This document shows positions 11,796 through 22,795 of a DNA stretch of 44,993 nt, one piece after another (positions within the stretch are counted from its first letter, which is position 1; each line of letters opens with the position of its first letter). A program made the position numbers and the translations under genes. The notes under the pieces were generated by a model. It saw only the letters and a list, made by a program, of their open reading frames with translations. It searched no databases and had not been told where the DNA came from. Source of the DNA: Burkholderiales bacterium (lineage in GTDB: Bacteria > Pseudomonadota > Gammaproteobacteria > Burkholderiales > SG8-41); the NCBI GenBank assembly GCA_022843705.1, contig JALHND010000012.1:1-44993 (forward strand). The letters are read 5' to 3'.

Positions 11796-13379
11796 TTATA
11801 CGGCGGCGACAGCCCCGGACCACGGCGACATCACGTCGGAAACACCCTGATGTTCGCCCGTTTTTGGGTCACGGAATACCGCGCTGGGGCATGCGTAGTT
11901 CGTAGGGTATACCAGCAGCTCGTTGAATTGCACCGGAAACCGGCTGGATAAGGCCTCTCGCACGGTTTCGCTGTGGCGGGGATCAACGCCGACGGTATCT
12001 TCACCACTGGCATCGATGCGGGGATGGTGGAAGGCATCCACAAGGGTCATGCCGTGGTCAATCAGGAAGGAGCTGATCTGGTAAACCGCGGGCAATATCT
12101 TCCGGCCACCGGAAGCGCCGATTGCAAACCACGGCTTGTCATCGCGCAACGCGATGACCGGACACATGTTGGACAGGGCGCGTTTGCCCGGTGCGAGGCT
12201 GTTCGGCGAGCCCGGACGGGGATCAAACCACATGATGCCGTTGTTCATCAGTACGCCACTGGAGGGCAGCACCACCTTTGACCCGAATACGGAAAGCAGG
12301 GTTTGTGTCAGTGCCACCATGTTGCCATCGCGGTCGATGACGTTGAGATGGGTCGTGGTCGAAGGATCGCGGCGGTCGCTGTTGTCCCCCATGCTGGCCA
12401 GGCGTTCGGCGTAGGCCTCGCGCAGGGCAGCGGCATAGGCAGTGAAGGCGTCTGCTCCGGGACCGCCAGGCGCAAAGTTGATGTCGCGCAGCGGTTCCAG
12501 TGCGCGCAGCATTGTCGGTCCCGCAGTGAGTTGCGGCGGCAGTGCCAGGCGGGCACCCCTGTAAGCGGTGGTGACGGGGTCGACAATGCGCGAACGGAAA
12601 CCTGCAAGATCTGCCGCCGAAAGGTTGCCGCCCATCGCCCGCAGATCATTCGCAATGCCCGATGCGATATCGCCCTCGTAAAAATCCCGCGGCCCGGCAT
12701 CGGACAGGCGGCGCAGCGTGCGGGCCAGGCCTTTCAGTTTCAGGCGCGCCAGAGGAGCACCTGCGGGGGTCACCGGCGGCATACCGCCGGGCAGCCAGAT
12801 ATCGCGGGTTGACGGATACAGGGACAGCTCCCTGGCCATCGTTGCCACCTTGAGCGTCAGGTACCAGTCGACCGCGATGCCTTCTTCGGCGAGGCCAATC
12901 GCGGGCTCCATCACATCGCGGAACGACATCGTGCCGAAATTTGCAAGCGCAGTGGCCATGCCGTCGACATGTCCGGGTATGGCGATCGACATCGGTCCGT
13001 GGACATTGCGGTCATCCTGAACGGCCGGCCAGGTGAAGAGATCCCTGGTTACGCCGCCGGTCAGCGGGTAGTCTGCAGGATCGAGTCCGCCGGGCGCGAT
13101 GGGGCCGAAATCGATCACGCGCACCCGTTTTTCCCGGGCGAGATAAACCATCATGAAGCCGACACCGCCAAGCCCGCTGTTCCAGGGTTCGACTGCGGCC
13201 AGCGCAAATCCGGTGGCAACTGCGGCATCCACCGCGTTGCCTCCGGCGGACAGAATACGCGCCCCCGCCGCACTGGCGATCCGGCTTTGCGAGGTGACAA
13301 TGCCGCCGCGCGAACAGGCAACGGGTTTGGTGACTGTCCAGTTCTGCGCTGTATGGTTGTTCATGGAGAGAAGCGGCAA
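11796..13379 (-). CDS. Gamma-glutamyltransferase family protein
   Basis: GGIVTSQSRIASAAGARILSAGGNAVDAAVATGFALAAVEPWNSGLGGVGFM; STTTHLNVIDRDGNMVALTQTL autoprocessing region; start may be ATG 13364. Confidence 0.92.
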   Translation of the reverse strand: MPLLSMNNHTAQNWTVTKPVACSRGGIVTSQSRIASAAGARILSAGGNAVDAAVATGFALAAVEPWNSGLGGVGFMMVYLAREKRVRVIDFGPIAPGGLDPADYPLTGGVTRDLFTWPAVQDDRNVHGPMSIAIPGHVDGMATALANFGTMSFRDVMEPAIGLAEEGIAVDWYLTLKVATMARELSLYPSTRDIWLPGGMPPVTPAGAPLARLKLKGLARTLRRLSDAGPRDFYEGDIASGIANDLRAMGGNLSAADLAGFRSRIVDPVTTAYRGARLALPPQLTAGPTMLRALEPLRDINFAPGGPGADAFTAYAAALREAYAERLASMGDNSDRRDPSTTTHLNVIDRDGNMVALTQTLLSVFGSKVVLPSSGVLMNNGIMWFDPRPGSPNSLAPGKRALSNMCPVIALRDDKPWFAIGASGGRKILPAVYQISSFLIDHGMTLVDAFHHPRIDASGEDTVGVDPRHSETVREALSSRFPVQFNELLVYPTNYACPSAVFRDPKTGEHQGVSDVMSPWSGAVAAV

Positions 13380-13519
13380 ATGCGGTCTGGGAGCTTCTCG
13401 GATGCTAATCGAAAATCGGTGCCCGCGCCTAGCCTCGCCAGGGAGCGTCCGGGACCGTCTGTTTCTGCAATGGCGGCATTCCCGATAAAATGACGGTTAC
13501 TTACCCAGGAGGCAGGGCC

Positions 13520-15076
13520 ATGGACGACGGCGTGATACACATCAAGGACAAACCCGCATCGGGCCCGGTGATCCGGCTGCACGAGAATGACAACGTGCTG
13601 ATCGCCCGCGGCGACATCGGCATCGGCACCAAGCTCGACGGCGGACTCACCGCGAAAAGCCAGGTACCGGCGGGACACAAGATCGCCTCGCGCGACATCA
13701 AGAAGGGCGAGCCGATCCTCAAATACGCGGTGACCATCGGTTTTGCCTCGGCCGACATTCCGGCCGGCACCTACGTGCATTCGCATAACCTCGAGTTCCG
13801 CGAATTTGACCGCGACTACGCCTACGCCCGCGACTACAAACCGGAGCAGATGATTCCCGAGGCTGAGCGCGCTTCGTTCATGGGCATCGTCCGCGCCAAC
13901 GGCCAGGTTGCGACACGCAACTATCTGGGCGTGCTGGCCACGGTGAACTGCTCGGCGACGGTGGCGCACAAGATCGCCGAATATTTCACGCCGGAACGCC
14001 TGGCCGACTATCCCAACATCGACGGCGTCTGTGCCTTTGCGCACGGCACCGGCTGCGGCATGGAAATGACCGGTGAGCCGATGGACCTCCTGCGGCGGAC
14101 CATGGCGGGTTATGCGCGCCACGCCAACCTCGCCGGCGCGCTGATCATCGGCCTCGGCTGCGAACGCAACCAGATCAAGGGTCTGATGAAGGAGCAGGGC
14201 ATCGAAGTCAGCGACCGGCTGAAGACTTTCGTGATGCAGGAATCCGGCGGCACGCGCCAGACCATCGAAGCGGGCATTGCCGCACTGAAGGAAATGCTGC
14301 CCGAGGCCAACAAGGTGATGCGCCAGAGGGTGCCCGCGAGCCATCTGATGATCGGCCTGCAGTGCGGCGGCTCGGACGGTTTTTCGTCGATCACCGCCAA
14401 TCCCGCACTGGGTGCGGCGATGGACATTCTGGCGCGCCACGGCGGCACGCACATCCTGTCGGAGACGCCGGAAATCTACGGTGTCGAACATACGCTGACC
14501 CGGCGCGCAAAATCCCGCGAAGTCGGCGAGAAGCTGATCGAGCGCATCCGCTGGTGGAAGGATGTCTACAACGCCGGCAAGGACACCCAGATCAACGGCG
14601 TGGTCAGCCCGGGCAACCAGCACGGCGGCCTGGCCAACATTTTCGAGAAATCCCTGGGTTCATCGATGAAGGGCGGCACCGGCCCGCTCAATGCGGTCTA
14701 CCATTACGCACAGCCGGTCACCGAGCGCGGCTTCGTGTTCATGGACACGCCGGGCTTCGACCCGGTATCGGCGACGGGGCAGATCGCCGGCGGCGCCAAC
14801 ATGATCATGTTCACCACCGGCCGCGGCTCGATGTTCGGCGCCAAACCGGTGCCCTCGATCAAGCTGGCGACCAACACGCCGATGTACAGCAGGCTGGCCG
14901 AGGACATGGACATCAACTGCGGCGAAATTCTCGACGGCACGAAATCGCTGTCGCAGAAGGCGCAGGAAATTTTCGACCTGATGCTGCGCATTGCATCGGG
15001 CGAAAAATCCAAGAGTGAGCTGCTGGGGCTGGGTGACCATGAATACGTGCCCTGGAACATCGGCGTCACCAGCTGA
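13520..15076 (+). CDS. UxaA/altronate dehydratase-family hydro-lyase with N-terminal SAF domain
   Basis: VIRLHENDNVLIARGDIGIGTKL (SAF) and GYVRTNGQ-type central region (GIVRANGQVATRNYLGVLATVNCSATV); RBS AGGAGG before ATG 13520. Confidence 0.88.
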   Translation: MDDGVIHIKDKPASGPVIRLHENDNVLIARGDIGIGTKLDGGLTAKSQVPAGHKIASRDIKKGEPILKYAVTIGFASADIPAGTYVHSHNLEFREFDRDYAYARDYKPEQMIPEAERASFMGIVRANGQVATRNYLGVLATVNCSATVAHKIAEYFTPERLADYPNIDGVCAFAHGTGCGMEMTGEPMDLLRRTMAGYARHANLAGALIIGLGCERNQIKGLMKEQGIEVSDRLKTFVMQESGGTRQTIEAGIAALKEMLPEANKVMRQRVPASHLMIGLQCGGSDGFSSITANPALGAAMDILARHGGTHILSETPEIYGVEHTLTRRAKSREVGEKLIERIRWWKDVYNAGKDTQINGVVSPGNQHGGLANIFEKSLGSSMKGGTGPLNAVYHYAQPVTERGFVFMDTPGFDPVSATGQIAGGANMIMFTTGRGSMFGAKPVPSIKLATNTPMYSRLAEDMDINCGEILDGTKSLSQKAQEIFDLMLRIASGEKSKSELLGLGDHEYVPWNIGVTS

Positions 15077-15086
15077 TGCACACTGC

Positions 15087-15470
15087 ATGAGTTTCAGCGC
15101 TTTTGCCGCTGTCGGCGTCGGCGCGATGTTCGGCGCCTGGTCGCGCTGGGGCCTGGCGCTGGCCTTGAATCAGCTGGTGCCTGCGCTGCCGATGGGCACG
15201 CTGGTCGCCAACCTGGCGGGCGGCTTCATGATTGGTGCGGCATTCGAGTTTTTCATGCAGCACACTGCGCTGGCGCCGGAGTACCGGCTGATGTTCATCA
15301 CCGGCTTCCTCGGCAGCCTGACCACTTTTTCGGCCTTTTCGCTGGAGGCGATCATGCTGCTGCAACAGGGTCGTTACGGCTGGGCACTGCTGCTGATCGG
15401 CAGCCACCTGGTCGGATCGCTGGCGATGACCTTGCTGGGAATCGCGCTGGTCCGCGCGATCAGCGCATAG
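15087..15470 (+). CDS. crcB: Fluoride ion transporter CrcB/FluC
   Basis: GAMFGAWSRWGLALALN...PMGTLVANLAGGFMIG...FITGFLGSLTTFSAFSLE: CrcB motifs, multi-TM small protein. Confidence 0.92.
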   Translation: MSFSAFAAVGVGAMFGAWSRWGLALALNQLVPALPMGTLVANLAGGFMIGAAFEFFMQHTALAPEYRLMFITGFLGSLTTFSAFSLEAIMLLQQGRYGWALLLIGSHLVGSLAMTLLGIALVRAISA

Positions 15471-16971
15471 GCCAGCGGATTGCCCGATTCCGGTTGAGCA
15501 GTCGGCGCGCAGCGTCGATGACTTCGCCCGCAGTCAGTCCGATCGGCCCCGTTCCCTCAATCAGCAGATGATCCGCGGCCGCGCCGTGCAGATGGACCGC
15601 GCCTGTCAGTGCGTGCCGTTCATCCACCCCCTGGGCGAGCAAGGCCACAAGGATGCCGGTCAGTACGTCGCCCATGCCGGCGGACGCCATGCCCGGGTTG
15701 CCGGAGCTGTTGATCGCCCAGTGCCCGTCCGGCCAGGCGCACAGACTGCCGCAGCCCTTGAGCACGACACCGGCCCGGTATTCCCGGGCAAGTTGCAGCA
15801 CGGCAGCAACCCGGTCTGCCTGCACTGCGTCAGTGCTTGAATCGAGCAGCCGCGCGGCCTCTGCCGGATGCGGGGTCAGGATCGAGGGCGCGCTCCGCTG
15901 TTTCAGCCGTTTTGCCAGTTCCGGAAATGTGGCGACAAGATTCAGCGCATCGGCATCCAGTACCAGCGGCAGGGATTTTTCCAGTGCCCAGTCCAGGTAC
16001 TCGGCAGCGTCAGGAGAATCACCGAGTCCCGGCCCGATTGCCAAAGCCGTCAGGTGATCCAGCCGCAGCACGCCATCGGCCGGGCGCAGCATCAATTCCG
16101 GCTGCAGGGGGTCGAGCAGCGGCACGTCGTCAGCCAGCAATCCGGCATAAACGCGGCCGGCGCCGCATTTGAGCGCCGCGCGGGCAGCCAGCAGCGCGGC
16201 ACCGCTCATGCCGTGCGCGCCGCCGACGATGCCGGCGCTGCCGAAACTGCCCTTGTGCGAATTGCGGGGCCGCGGTGGCAGCAGATGGGTCAGCACGCCG
16301 TTGCCCAGGAATACGCCCTGGGGCGCTGGCGCCACGGCATCCTGCAATCCCAGTCCGGCAAGATGCACTGTCCCGCAGTGGTCGGGTCCGTCCAGCGTCA
16401 GCAGGCCCGGCTTCAGGGCGATGAAGGTGATTGTATGGTCAGCCACGATGGCGCTGCCGATCACCCGCCCGCTGTCGGCATCGAGTCCGCTGGGAATGTC
16501 CAGAGCCAGCACCGGTGCGTCCAGCGCATTGGCTTCCTCGATCAGCGCGGCGTAATCATCCGCAGGTTCGCGCCTGAGTCCGATTCCGAACAGGCCGTCG
16601 ACAACCAGCGCCCAGTCCTGGCGGCGCGGAATGGCGTCGATCACCGTGCCGCCGGCCTGCTGCCAGGCACTCATCGCCTCCGCGGCATCTCCCTTATGCT
16701 GCCTGCCGCCGGCAGGGCAGACCACGGTAACCGGAAACCACCAGGCTTTCAGATGGCGGGCGAGCACAAAAGCATCGCCGCCATTGTTTCCGGGACCCGC
16801 CAGGACCAGTACCGGTTTGCCACTGTCGCCTGCGAGCTTGCGCGCGAGTTCCGCAGCAGCCAGTCCGGCACGCGCCATCAGTGGCGCGGGATCACGGCCG
16901 GACAGGGCCGCCTGTTCGATGCGCCGCAGGTCTGCGGTCCTGAGTACGGGGGAGGCATGCATGAGGCTCAT
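15460..16971 (-). CDS. nnr: Bifunctional NAD(P)H-hydrate epimerase / ADP-dependent NAD(P)H-hydrate dehydratase (YjeF-type)
   Basis: [19 protein letters not shown] (epimerase half) and [41 protein letters not shown] (dehydratase half). Confidence 0.93.
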   Translation of the reverse strand: MSLMHASPVLRTADLRRIEQAALSGRDPAPLMARAGLAAAELARKLAGDSGKPVLVLAGPGNNGGDAFVLARHLKAWWFPVTVVCPAGGRQHKGDAAEAMSAWQQAGGTVIDAIPRRQDWALVVDGLFGIGLRREPADDYAALIEEANALDAPVLALDIPSGLDADSGRVIGSAIVADHTITFIALKPGLLTLDGPDHCGTVHLAGLGLQDAVAPAPQGVFLGNGVLTHLLPPRPRNSHKGSFGSAGIVGGAHGMSGAALLAARAALKCGAGRVYAGLLADDVPLLDPLQPELMLRPADGVLRLDHLTALAIGPGLGDSPDAAEYLDWALEKSLPLVLDADALNLVATFPELAKRLKQRSAPSILTPHPAEAARLLDSSTDAVQADRVAAVLQLAREYRAGVVLKGCGSLCAWPDGHWAINSSGNPGMASAGMGDVLTGILVALLAQGVDERHALTGAVHLHGAAADHLLIEGTGPIGLTAGEVIDAARRLLNRNRAIRWPMR

Positions 16972-17053
16972 GGTGGCGGCAAGTTTAACGCATGGTCACC
17001 GGCGAAACGGAGCCGGTTCGGGTAAAATCGCGCTTTCCGATTGCCTATCGATC

Positions 17054-20000
17054 ATGCCGCAATTCCTAAGCCTGAGAGGACGAGACGCCCTCTCGGCATT
17101 CCGCCGGAAAAAACTGCTGCAGGCCGTCGCTGCCGATATTCCGGGCCTGCAGATCGTCGCCGAATACTGGCATTTCATCCAACTGCGGCAGGAGCTTGAC
17201 AGCGCAGGCCGGCAGCAGCTCGAGCGCCTGCTGACCTACGGTCCTGCGACGGCTCCGGTTGTCCAGCAGGGCACGCTGCTGCTGGTCACGCCGCGGCTGG
17301 GCACCATATCCCCGTGGTCATCCAAGGCGACGGACATTGCCCGGCACTGCGGTTTGCCCGCCGTGGAACGCATCGAGCGCGGCGTGGCCTGGTGGTGTTC
17401 TGTCGCGGGGCAGTCCCTGACGGCGGCGCAGCGCCCGGCATTGCTGCCGCAGATCCATGACCGGATGACCGAGTCGGTCCTCGACAGCCTGGATGCCGCG
17501 GAGGCGCTGTTCCGGCGCATCGACCCGAAACCCCTGGCGACCATCGACATCATCGGCGGCGGGCGTGCCGCCCTGGCGCAGGCCAATGTAACGATGGGAC
17601 TTGCGCTGTCGCCCGATGAAATCGAATACCTGTTCGACAACTTCGCCCGCATCGGCCGCAATCCGACGGATGTCGAGCTGATGATGTTTGCCCAGGCCAA
17701 CTCGGAACATTGCCGGCACAAGATATTCAATGCCGACTGGATCATTGACGGCGACAAACAGGAACACACCCTGTTCGGCATGATCCGCACCACCCACCAG
17801 AAGCACCCACAGGGCACGGTGGTGGCGTATTCGGATAATTCCTCGGTCATCGAGGGCGCCGGTATTGAACGTTTCTACCCCGCGGACGACGGCAGCTACG
17901 GCTACCGCGATGAACTGACGCATATCCTGATGAAGGTGGAGACCCACAACCACCCGACGGCGATTTCGCCGTTTCCCGGCGCTTCCACCAGTGCCGGTGG
18001 CGAAATCCGCGACGAGGGCGCGACCGGGCGCGGTGCGAAACCGAAGGCCGGCCTGACCGGATTTTCGGTGTCGAACCTGCGCATACCCGGTGCAGAGCAA
18101 CCCTGGGAAGCCAATCCCGTCGGAAAACCCGGACGCATTGCCTCCGCGCTGCAGATCATGCTCGACGGCCCGATAGGCGGAGCATCCTTCAACAACGAAT
18201 TCGGCCGCCCGAACCTGGCGGGCTATTTCCGCAGCTACGAGCAGCGCGTCGGCGGAGAAGTCCGCGGTTACCACAAGCCGATCATGATTGCCGGCGGACT
18301 GGGCAACATCGCGGCCACACACACCGCCAAACAGGCATTGCCTGAAGGTGCACTGCTGATCCAGCTGGGCGGTCCCGGCATGCTGATCGGTCTCGGCGGC
18401 GGCGCAGCATCGAGCATGGATACCGGCGCCAACCAGGAAGACCTTGATTTCGATTCGGTGCAGCGCGGCAATCCGGAGATTGAACGCCGCGCCCAGGAAG
18501 TCATCGACCGCTGCTGGGGCCTGGGGGATGCCAATCCGATCCTGTCGATCCATGACGTCGGCGCCGGCGGCCTGTCGAATGCGCTGCCTGAACTCGCGCA
18601 CTCGGCGCAACGCGGCGCCCGTTTCGAACTGCGTGACGTGCCGAGCGAGGAGCCGGGCATGTCGCCGCTGCAGATCTGGTGCAATGAGGCGCAGGAACGT
18701 TATGTGCTGGCGATCGCGCCGCGGGATCTCGACCGTTTCCGCGCGTTGTGCGAGCGCGAGCGCTGCCCGTTCGCGGTGGTGGGCAGCGCCACGGCCGACG
18801 GCCAGCTGCAGGTGCACGACCGCGTGTTCGGCAACAAACCGGTCGACATGGAAATGGTGGTGCTGCTCGGAAAACCGCCGAAGATGCTGCGCGACGTCAA
18901 ACGTGTGGTGCGCGAAGGCCAGGTGTTCGACGCCGCGGGCATCGACATCCGCGAAGCGGCATACCGCGTGCTGCGGCTTCCGGCAGTGGCCGACAAGACT
19001 TTCCTGATCAGCATCGGCGATCGCACGGTCGGCGGCATGACGGCGCGCGACCAGATGGTCGGGCCCTGGCAGGTGCCGGTGGCTGACGCGGCGGTCACGG
19101 CAATGGGCTTCAATACCTGGCGCGGAGAAGCCATGGCGGTGGGCGAACGCACGCCGCTGGCGGTGCTGCATCCGCAGGCCTCCGGCCGCATGGCGGTGGG
19201 CGAGGCCATCACCAACATTGCCGCCGCGGCCATCGGAAAAATCGGCGACATCAAGCTCTCGGCAAACTGGATGGCTGCAGCCGGCCATGGCGGAGAGGAT
19301 GCCGCATTGTTCGACACCGTGCATGCGGTGGCGATCGAACTGTGCCCTCAACTGGGCATCAGCATACCGGTGGGCAAGGACAGCCTGTCGATGAAGACCT
19401 CCTGGAGCGAAAACGGGGCGCGCAGGGAAGTGGTGGCTCCGCTGTCGCTGATCGTCTCCGCGTTCGCGCCGGTGACCGATGTCCGCAGGACGCTGACGCC
19501 GCAGCTGCGCACCGATTGCGGCGATACCGAGCTCCTGCTGATCGATCTCGGCCGCGGCCGCAATCGCCTCGGCGGCTCGGCGCTGGCACAGGTCTACGAT
19601 GCGACCGGTGACACTACCCCGGACGTCGTCGATGCCGGGGATATCAGGTCCTTTTTTGCCGCAATCCAACAACTCAACAGCGACAGGCTGTTACTGGCCT
19701 ACCACGACCGCTCCGACGGCGGCCTGCTGGTCACGCTGTGCGAGATGCTGTTCGCCGCGCGCTGCGGCGCGACTATAAATCTGGCTGCAGGAAATGCCGC
19801 GGCAATGCTGTTCAGCGAAGAACTGGGAGCCGTGCTGCAGGTCCGTCGCAGCGACCGCGAACGCGTCATGGCCGCGCTGGCCGCCGCAGGCCTTGCCGGC
19901 TGCAGCGCCGCCATCGGCAGTGTGCAGGGCAGGGCTGATCGCCTGAAAATAATGGCCGGCGATGCCGTACTGCTGGATGAATCGAGGGTGGACCTGCACC

Positions 20001-20935
20001 GCGCCTGGTCAGAGACCACCTGGCGCATGCAGCAGCTGCGTGACAACCCCGACTGTGCGCAGCAGGAATACGACCGGCTGCTGGATGCCTCTGACCCCGG
20101 AATCTCGCCGCGGCTGACCTTCGATCCGGCCGAGGATATCGCCGCGCCGTACGTCAGCCGCGGCGCGAAGCCGCGGATTGCCATCCTGCGCGAGCAGGGC
20201 GTCAACGGACAGGTCGAGATGGCGGCCGCATTCGACCGCGCCGGTTTTGCCGCGGTTGACGTGCACATGAGCGACATCATTGCCGGTCGCATCAGCCTTG
20301 CCGGGTTCAAGGGTTTTGCCGCCTGTGGCGGATTCTCCTACGGGGATGTGCTCGGTGCAGGCGAGGGCTGGGCGAAATCCATACTGTTCAATGCGCGGGC
20401 AAGAGACGAATTCGAGGCATTCTTCCGGCGCACCGACAGTTTCGCACTGGGCGTCTGCAACGGCTGCCAGATGATGAGCAATCTGCAGGCGCTGATTCCC
20501 GGTGCCGGGCACTGGCCGCATTTCGTGCGCAACCGTTCCGAACAGTTCGAGGCGCGGTTCGCGACGCTGGAAGTGCAGGCATCACCCTCGCTGTTTTTCG
20601 AAGGCATGGCAGGCAGCCGGATACCGGTGGCCGTCGCCCACGGCGAGGGTTACGCGGAATTCCGCGATGCCGCGGCCCTGGCCTCGGCGCAGGAACTGGT
20701 GACCGTGCGTTACGTCGACAACCGCGGGGTGCCGACCGAGCGGTATCCGCTGAACCCCAACGGGTCGCCGCAGGGCATTACCGGACTGACCACGCCGGAC
20801 GGCCGTTTCACGATCCTGATGCCGCATCCGGAGCGGGTATTCCGGACGTTGCAGAATTCATGGCATCCGGCGGAATGGCCGGAAGACGGTCCCTGGCTGC
20901 GCATGTTCCGCAACGCGCGCAAGTGGATTGCCTAG
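17054..20935 (+). CDS. purL: Phosphoribosylformylglycinamidine synthase, large single-chain form
   Basis: [41 protein letters not shown]-terminal glutaminase [12 protein letters not shown]...[10 protein letters not shown]; about 1293 aa from ATG 17054. Confidence 0.98.
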   Translation: MPQFLSLRGRDALSAFRRKKLLQAVAADIPGLQIVAEYWHFIQLRQELDSAGRQQLERLLTYGPATAPVVQQGTLLLVTPRLGTISPWSSKATDIARHCGLPAVERIERGVAWWCSVAGQSLTAAQRPALLPQIHDRMTESVLDSLDAAEALFRRIDPKPLATIDIIGGGRAALAQANVTMGLALSPDEIEYLFDNFARIGRNPTDVELMMFAQANSEHCRHKIFNADWIIDGDKQEHTLFGMIRTTHQKHPQGTVVAYSDNSSVIEGAGIERFYPADDGSYGYRDELTHILMKVETHNHPTAISPFPGASTSAGGEIRDEGATGRGAKPKAGLTGFSVSNLRIPGAEQPWEANPVGKPGRIASALQIMLDGPIGGASFNNEFGRPNLAGYFRSYEQRVGGEVRGYHKPIMIAGGLGNIAATHTAKQALPEGALLIQLGGPGMLIGLGGGAASSMDTGANQEDLDFDSVQRGNPEIERRAQEVIDRCWGLGDANPILSIHDVGAGGLSNALPELAHSAQRGARFELRDVPSEEPGMSPLQIWCNEAQERYVLAIAPRDLDRFRALCERERCPFAVVGSATADGQLQVHDRVFGNKPVDMEMVVLLGKPPKMLRDVKRVVREGQVFDAAGIDIREAAYRVLRLPAVADKTFLISIGDRTVGGMTARDQMVGPWQVPVADAAVTAMGFNTWRGEAMAVGERTPLAVLHPQASGRMAVGEAITNIAAAAIGKIGDIKLSANWMAAAGHGGEDAALFDTVHAVAIELCPQLGISIPVGKDSLSMKTSWSENGARREVVAPLSLIVSAFAPVTDVRRTLTPQLRTDCGDTELLLIDLGRGRNRLGGSALAQVYDATGDTTPDVVDAGDIRSFFAAIQQLNSDRLLLAYHDRSDGGLLVTLCEMLFAARCGATINLAAGNAAAMLFSEELGAVLQVRRSDRERVMAALAAAGLAGCSAAIGSVQGRADRLKIMAGDAVLLDESRVDLHRAWSETTWRMQQLRDNPDCAQQEYDRLLDASDPGISPRLTFDPAEDIAAPYVSRGAKPRIAILREQGVNGQVEMAAAFDRAGFAAVDVHMSDIIAGRISLAGFKGFAACGGFSYGDVLGAGEGWAKSILFNARARDEFEAFFRRTDSFALGVCNGCQMMSNLQALIPGAGHWPHFVRNRSEQFEARFATLEVQASPSLFFEGMAGSRIPVAVAHGEGYAEFRDAAALASAQELVTVRYVDNRGVPTERYPLNPNGSPQGITGLTTPDGRFTILMPHPERVFRTLQNSWHPAEWPEDGPWLRMFRNARKWIA

Positions 20936-20941
20936 GCCAGC

Positions 20942-21328
20942 ATGGCTGGGCCGGCAAAAAACGACGCACCGTTCTACACCGAGGAAGAACTCGACGCACT
21001 GGACGCGGCTGATCCGCTTGCTGCCGCGCGCATCGCGCGCGAACAGCTGCAGCTGCGGAAACGGCTCGCCGCAAGCGCCGCGGAAATGACCGGCGGAACC
21101 ATGCCGGATCTGCGGGAACTGGATCCGGTGATCAGCGAAATCCGGAACATCCTCAGGCGGGATGGCGGCGACATCGAGTGCCTTGCGCTCGAGGAGGGCG
21201 TGCTGACGGTGCGGCTCAGGGGCAGTTGCAGTGGCTGCCCGCGTGCACCGCTGGACCTGAAGCATGTGGTCGAGGCCATGGTGCGCGCGCGGTTTCCGCA
21301 GATCACCGCGGTGCGCAACGTATACTGA
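20942..21328 (+). CDS. NifU C-terminal (Fe-S scaffold) domain protein
   Basis: IRNILRRDGGDIECLALEEGVLTVRLRGSCSGCPRAPLDLKHVVEAMVRARFPQI: CxxC Nfu domain. Confidence 0.88.
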   Translation: MAGPAKNDAPFYTEEELDALDAADPLAAARIAREQLQLRKRLAASAAEMTGGTMPDLRELDPVISEIRNILRRDGGDIECLALEEGVLTVRLRGSCSGCPRAPLDLKHVVEAMVRARFPQITAVRNVY

Positions 21329-21394
21329 GCTCCCGCCAGCCTGTCACCGGCCTCCGTCCGGAATGCCCATCTGCGCGGCCGGAGGGAACATGCC

Positions 21395-21661
21395 ATGAAG
21401 AAATACAGACAGGATCTGCCCAGGGATGCCGTTGCAGCGCTTGAAAAAGGCAACAGGATCGAGGCCATCAGGCATCTCCGCGAGGCACAGGGCATCGGCC
21501 TCAAGGAGGCGAGGGACGCCATCGAGGAATACCTGCAGGACATGCCCAATCTCCGTGCCCGCATGACGGCGGCCAGCCGCGAATCGGCAGGCAGCGGCCT
21601 CGGCTGGGTGGCACTGGGGGCCGTGGTGGCGCTGGCCGCCTATTATGTCCACACCGGATAA
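21395..21661 (+). CDS. Small membrane protein with bL12 (L7/L12) C-terminal-like domain
   Basis: EKGNRIEAIRHLREAQGIGLKEARDAIEEYL resembles the L7/L12 CTD; followed by a hydrophobic segment LGWVALGAVVALAAYYV. Confidence 0.72.
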   Translation: MKKYRQDLPRDAVAALEKGNRIEAIRHLREAQGIGLKEARDAIEEYLQDMPNLRARMTAASRESAGSGLGWVALGAVVALAAYYVHTG

Positions 21662-21691
21662 TTTTCCTGCGTGAGCCCGCATCCCTTGCGA

Positions 21692-22663
21692 TTACTCGGT
21701 GAAACCGATGGCCTTGATCAGCTTTGCATACCGCGCAAGCTCCGCCTTGATGTGTTCGGCCAGCTGACGCGGCGTGCTGCCTTCGGGCTCATATCCGACC
21801 TTCATCATCCTCTCCCGTGACTCCGCCGATTGTGTCACTGCGACCACCGCCGCATTGAGGCGATCGACAATCGCCGCAGGCGTTCCGCGGGGTGCGGTCA
21901 GGCCATACCACGGGGTCATTTCGTACCCCTTGAGTCCGCTCTCGGCGATGGTCGGAATTTTCGGATCCAGGATCGACCGCCTGGCGCTGGTCACGGCAAT
22001 GATTCTCAGTTTTTTCGTCGTGACAAAGGTCGAAAGCGCCGAAAGGCTGCCGAAGGTCATGGTCGTCTCGCCGCTCAGTACCGAGGTGATTGCGGTGTTG
22101 CCGCCCTTGTACGGCACATGAAGGATGTCGAGGCCTGCCAGCACCTTGAACTGCTCGCCGGAGAAATGGGTGCCGGTGCCGGCACCGGCGGAGGCGAAGG
22201 TCATCTGTCCCGGTCGCGCCTTGGCCAGCGCGATGATCTGTTTCACCGTGGTCGCCGGCAGCGAAGGATGCACGGCCAGCGCAAAGGACTGGGTCGCCAG
22301 CAGCGATACCGGTTCGAAGTCGCGCTGCGGGTCATAACCCAGTTTCGGCCGCAGGTTCGGCAGCAGCGCGTAAGTGGTATGACTGGTGATCAGCAGCGTA
22401 TAACCATCGGCAGCCGAGCGGGCGACATGTTCCGCGCCGATTGCGGTGCTGCCGCCGGCACGATTGTCGACGACCACCTGTTGCCCGAGCCGCTTGCCGA
22501 GTTCGTCGGCGACAATGCGGCCGATGATGTCGTTGCCGCCGCCTGGCGGATAGGGAATCACGACACGCACTGCGCGAGTAGGGTAGGCGGCGGCAACCTG
22601 GCCTGCGCACAACAATGCCATTGCCGCCGCCCCGCAGACGGTGATGGTTTTTCGGTGATGCAT
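21692..22663 (-). CDS. Bug/TctC family substrate-binding protein
   Basis: YPTRAVRVVIPYPPGGGNDIIGRIVADELGKRLGQQVVVDNRAGGSTAIGAEHVARSAADGYTLL; ATG 22663 with signal peptide. Confidence 0.92.
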   Translation of the reverse strand: MHHRKTITVCGAAAMALLCAGQVAAAYPTRAVRVVIPYPPGGGNDIIGRIVADELGKRLGQQVVVDNRAGGSTAIGAEHVARSAADGYTLLITSHTTYALLPNLRPKLGYDPQRDFEPVSLLATQSFALAVHPSLPATTVKQIIALAKARPGQMTFASAGAGTGTHFSGEQFKVLAGLDILHVPYKGGNTAITSVLSGETTMTFGSLSALSTFVTTKKLRIIAVTSARRSILDPKIPTIAESGLKGYEMTPWYGLTAPRGTPAAIVDRLNAAVVAVTQSAESRERMMKVGYEPEGSTPRQLAEHIKAELARYAKLIKAIGFTE

Positions 22664-22795
22664 GACGGATCTCCCGGTCAACAAAGCGCCGAAGATACGG
22701 CATTCCGCAAGACAGGATGCAGGCTCGTCCACGTTATGTGACGATTTGGACTGCTGGCATGCTCAAATCACACGTGGTATAGAAACGATCAACAC

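Noticed and set aside
16631-17053. 141-aa N-terminal extension of PurL in the ORF track
   Set aside because: Overlaps the opposite-strand nnr gene; PurL proper starts at ATG 17054.
17318-19672. 784-aa minus-strand ORF antisense to purL
   Set aside because: His/Arg-rich low-complexity shadow translation of a strongly coding GC-rich gene; no recognisable domain.
17054-20935. Single-chain PurL of ~1293 aa as an unusual fusion
   Set aside because: Normal architecture for proteobacterial FGAM synthase.
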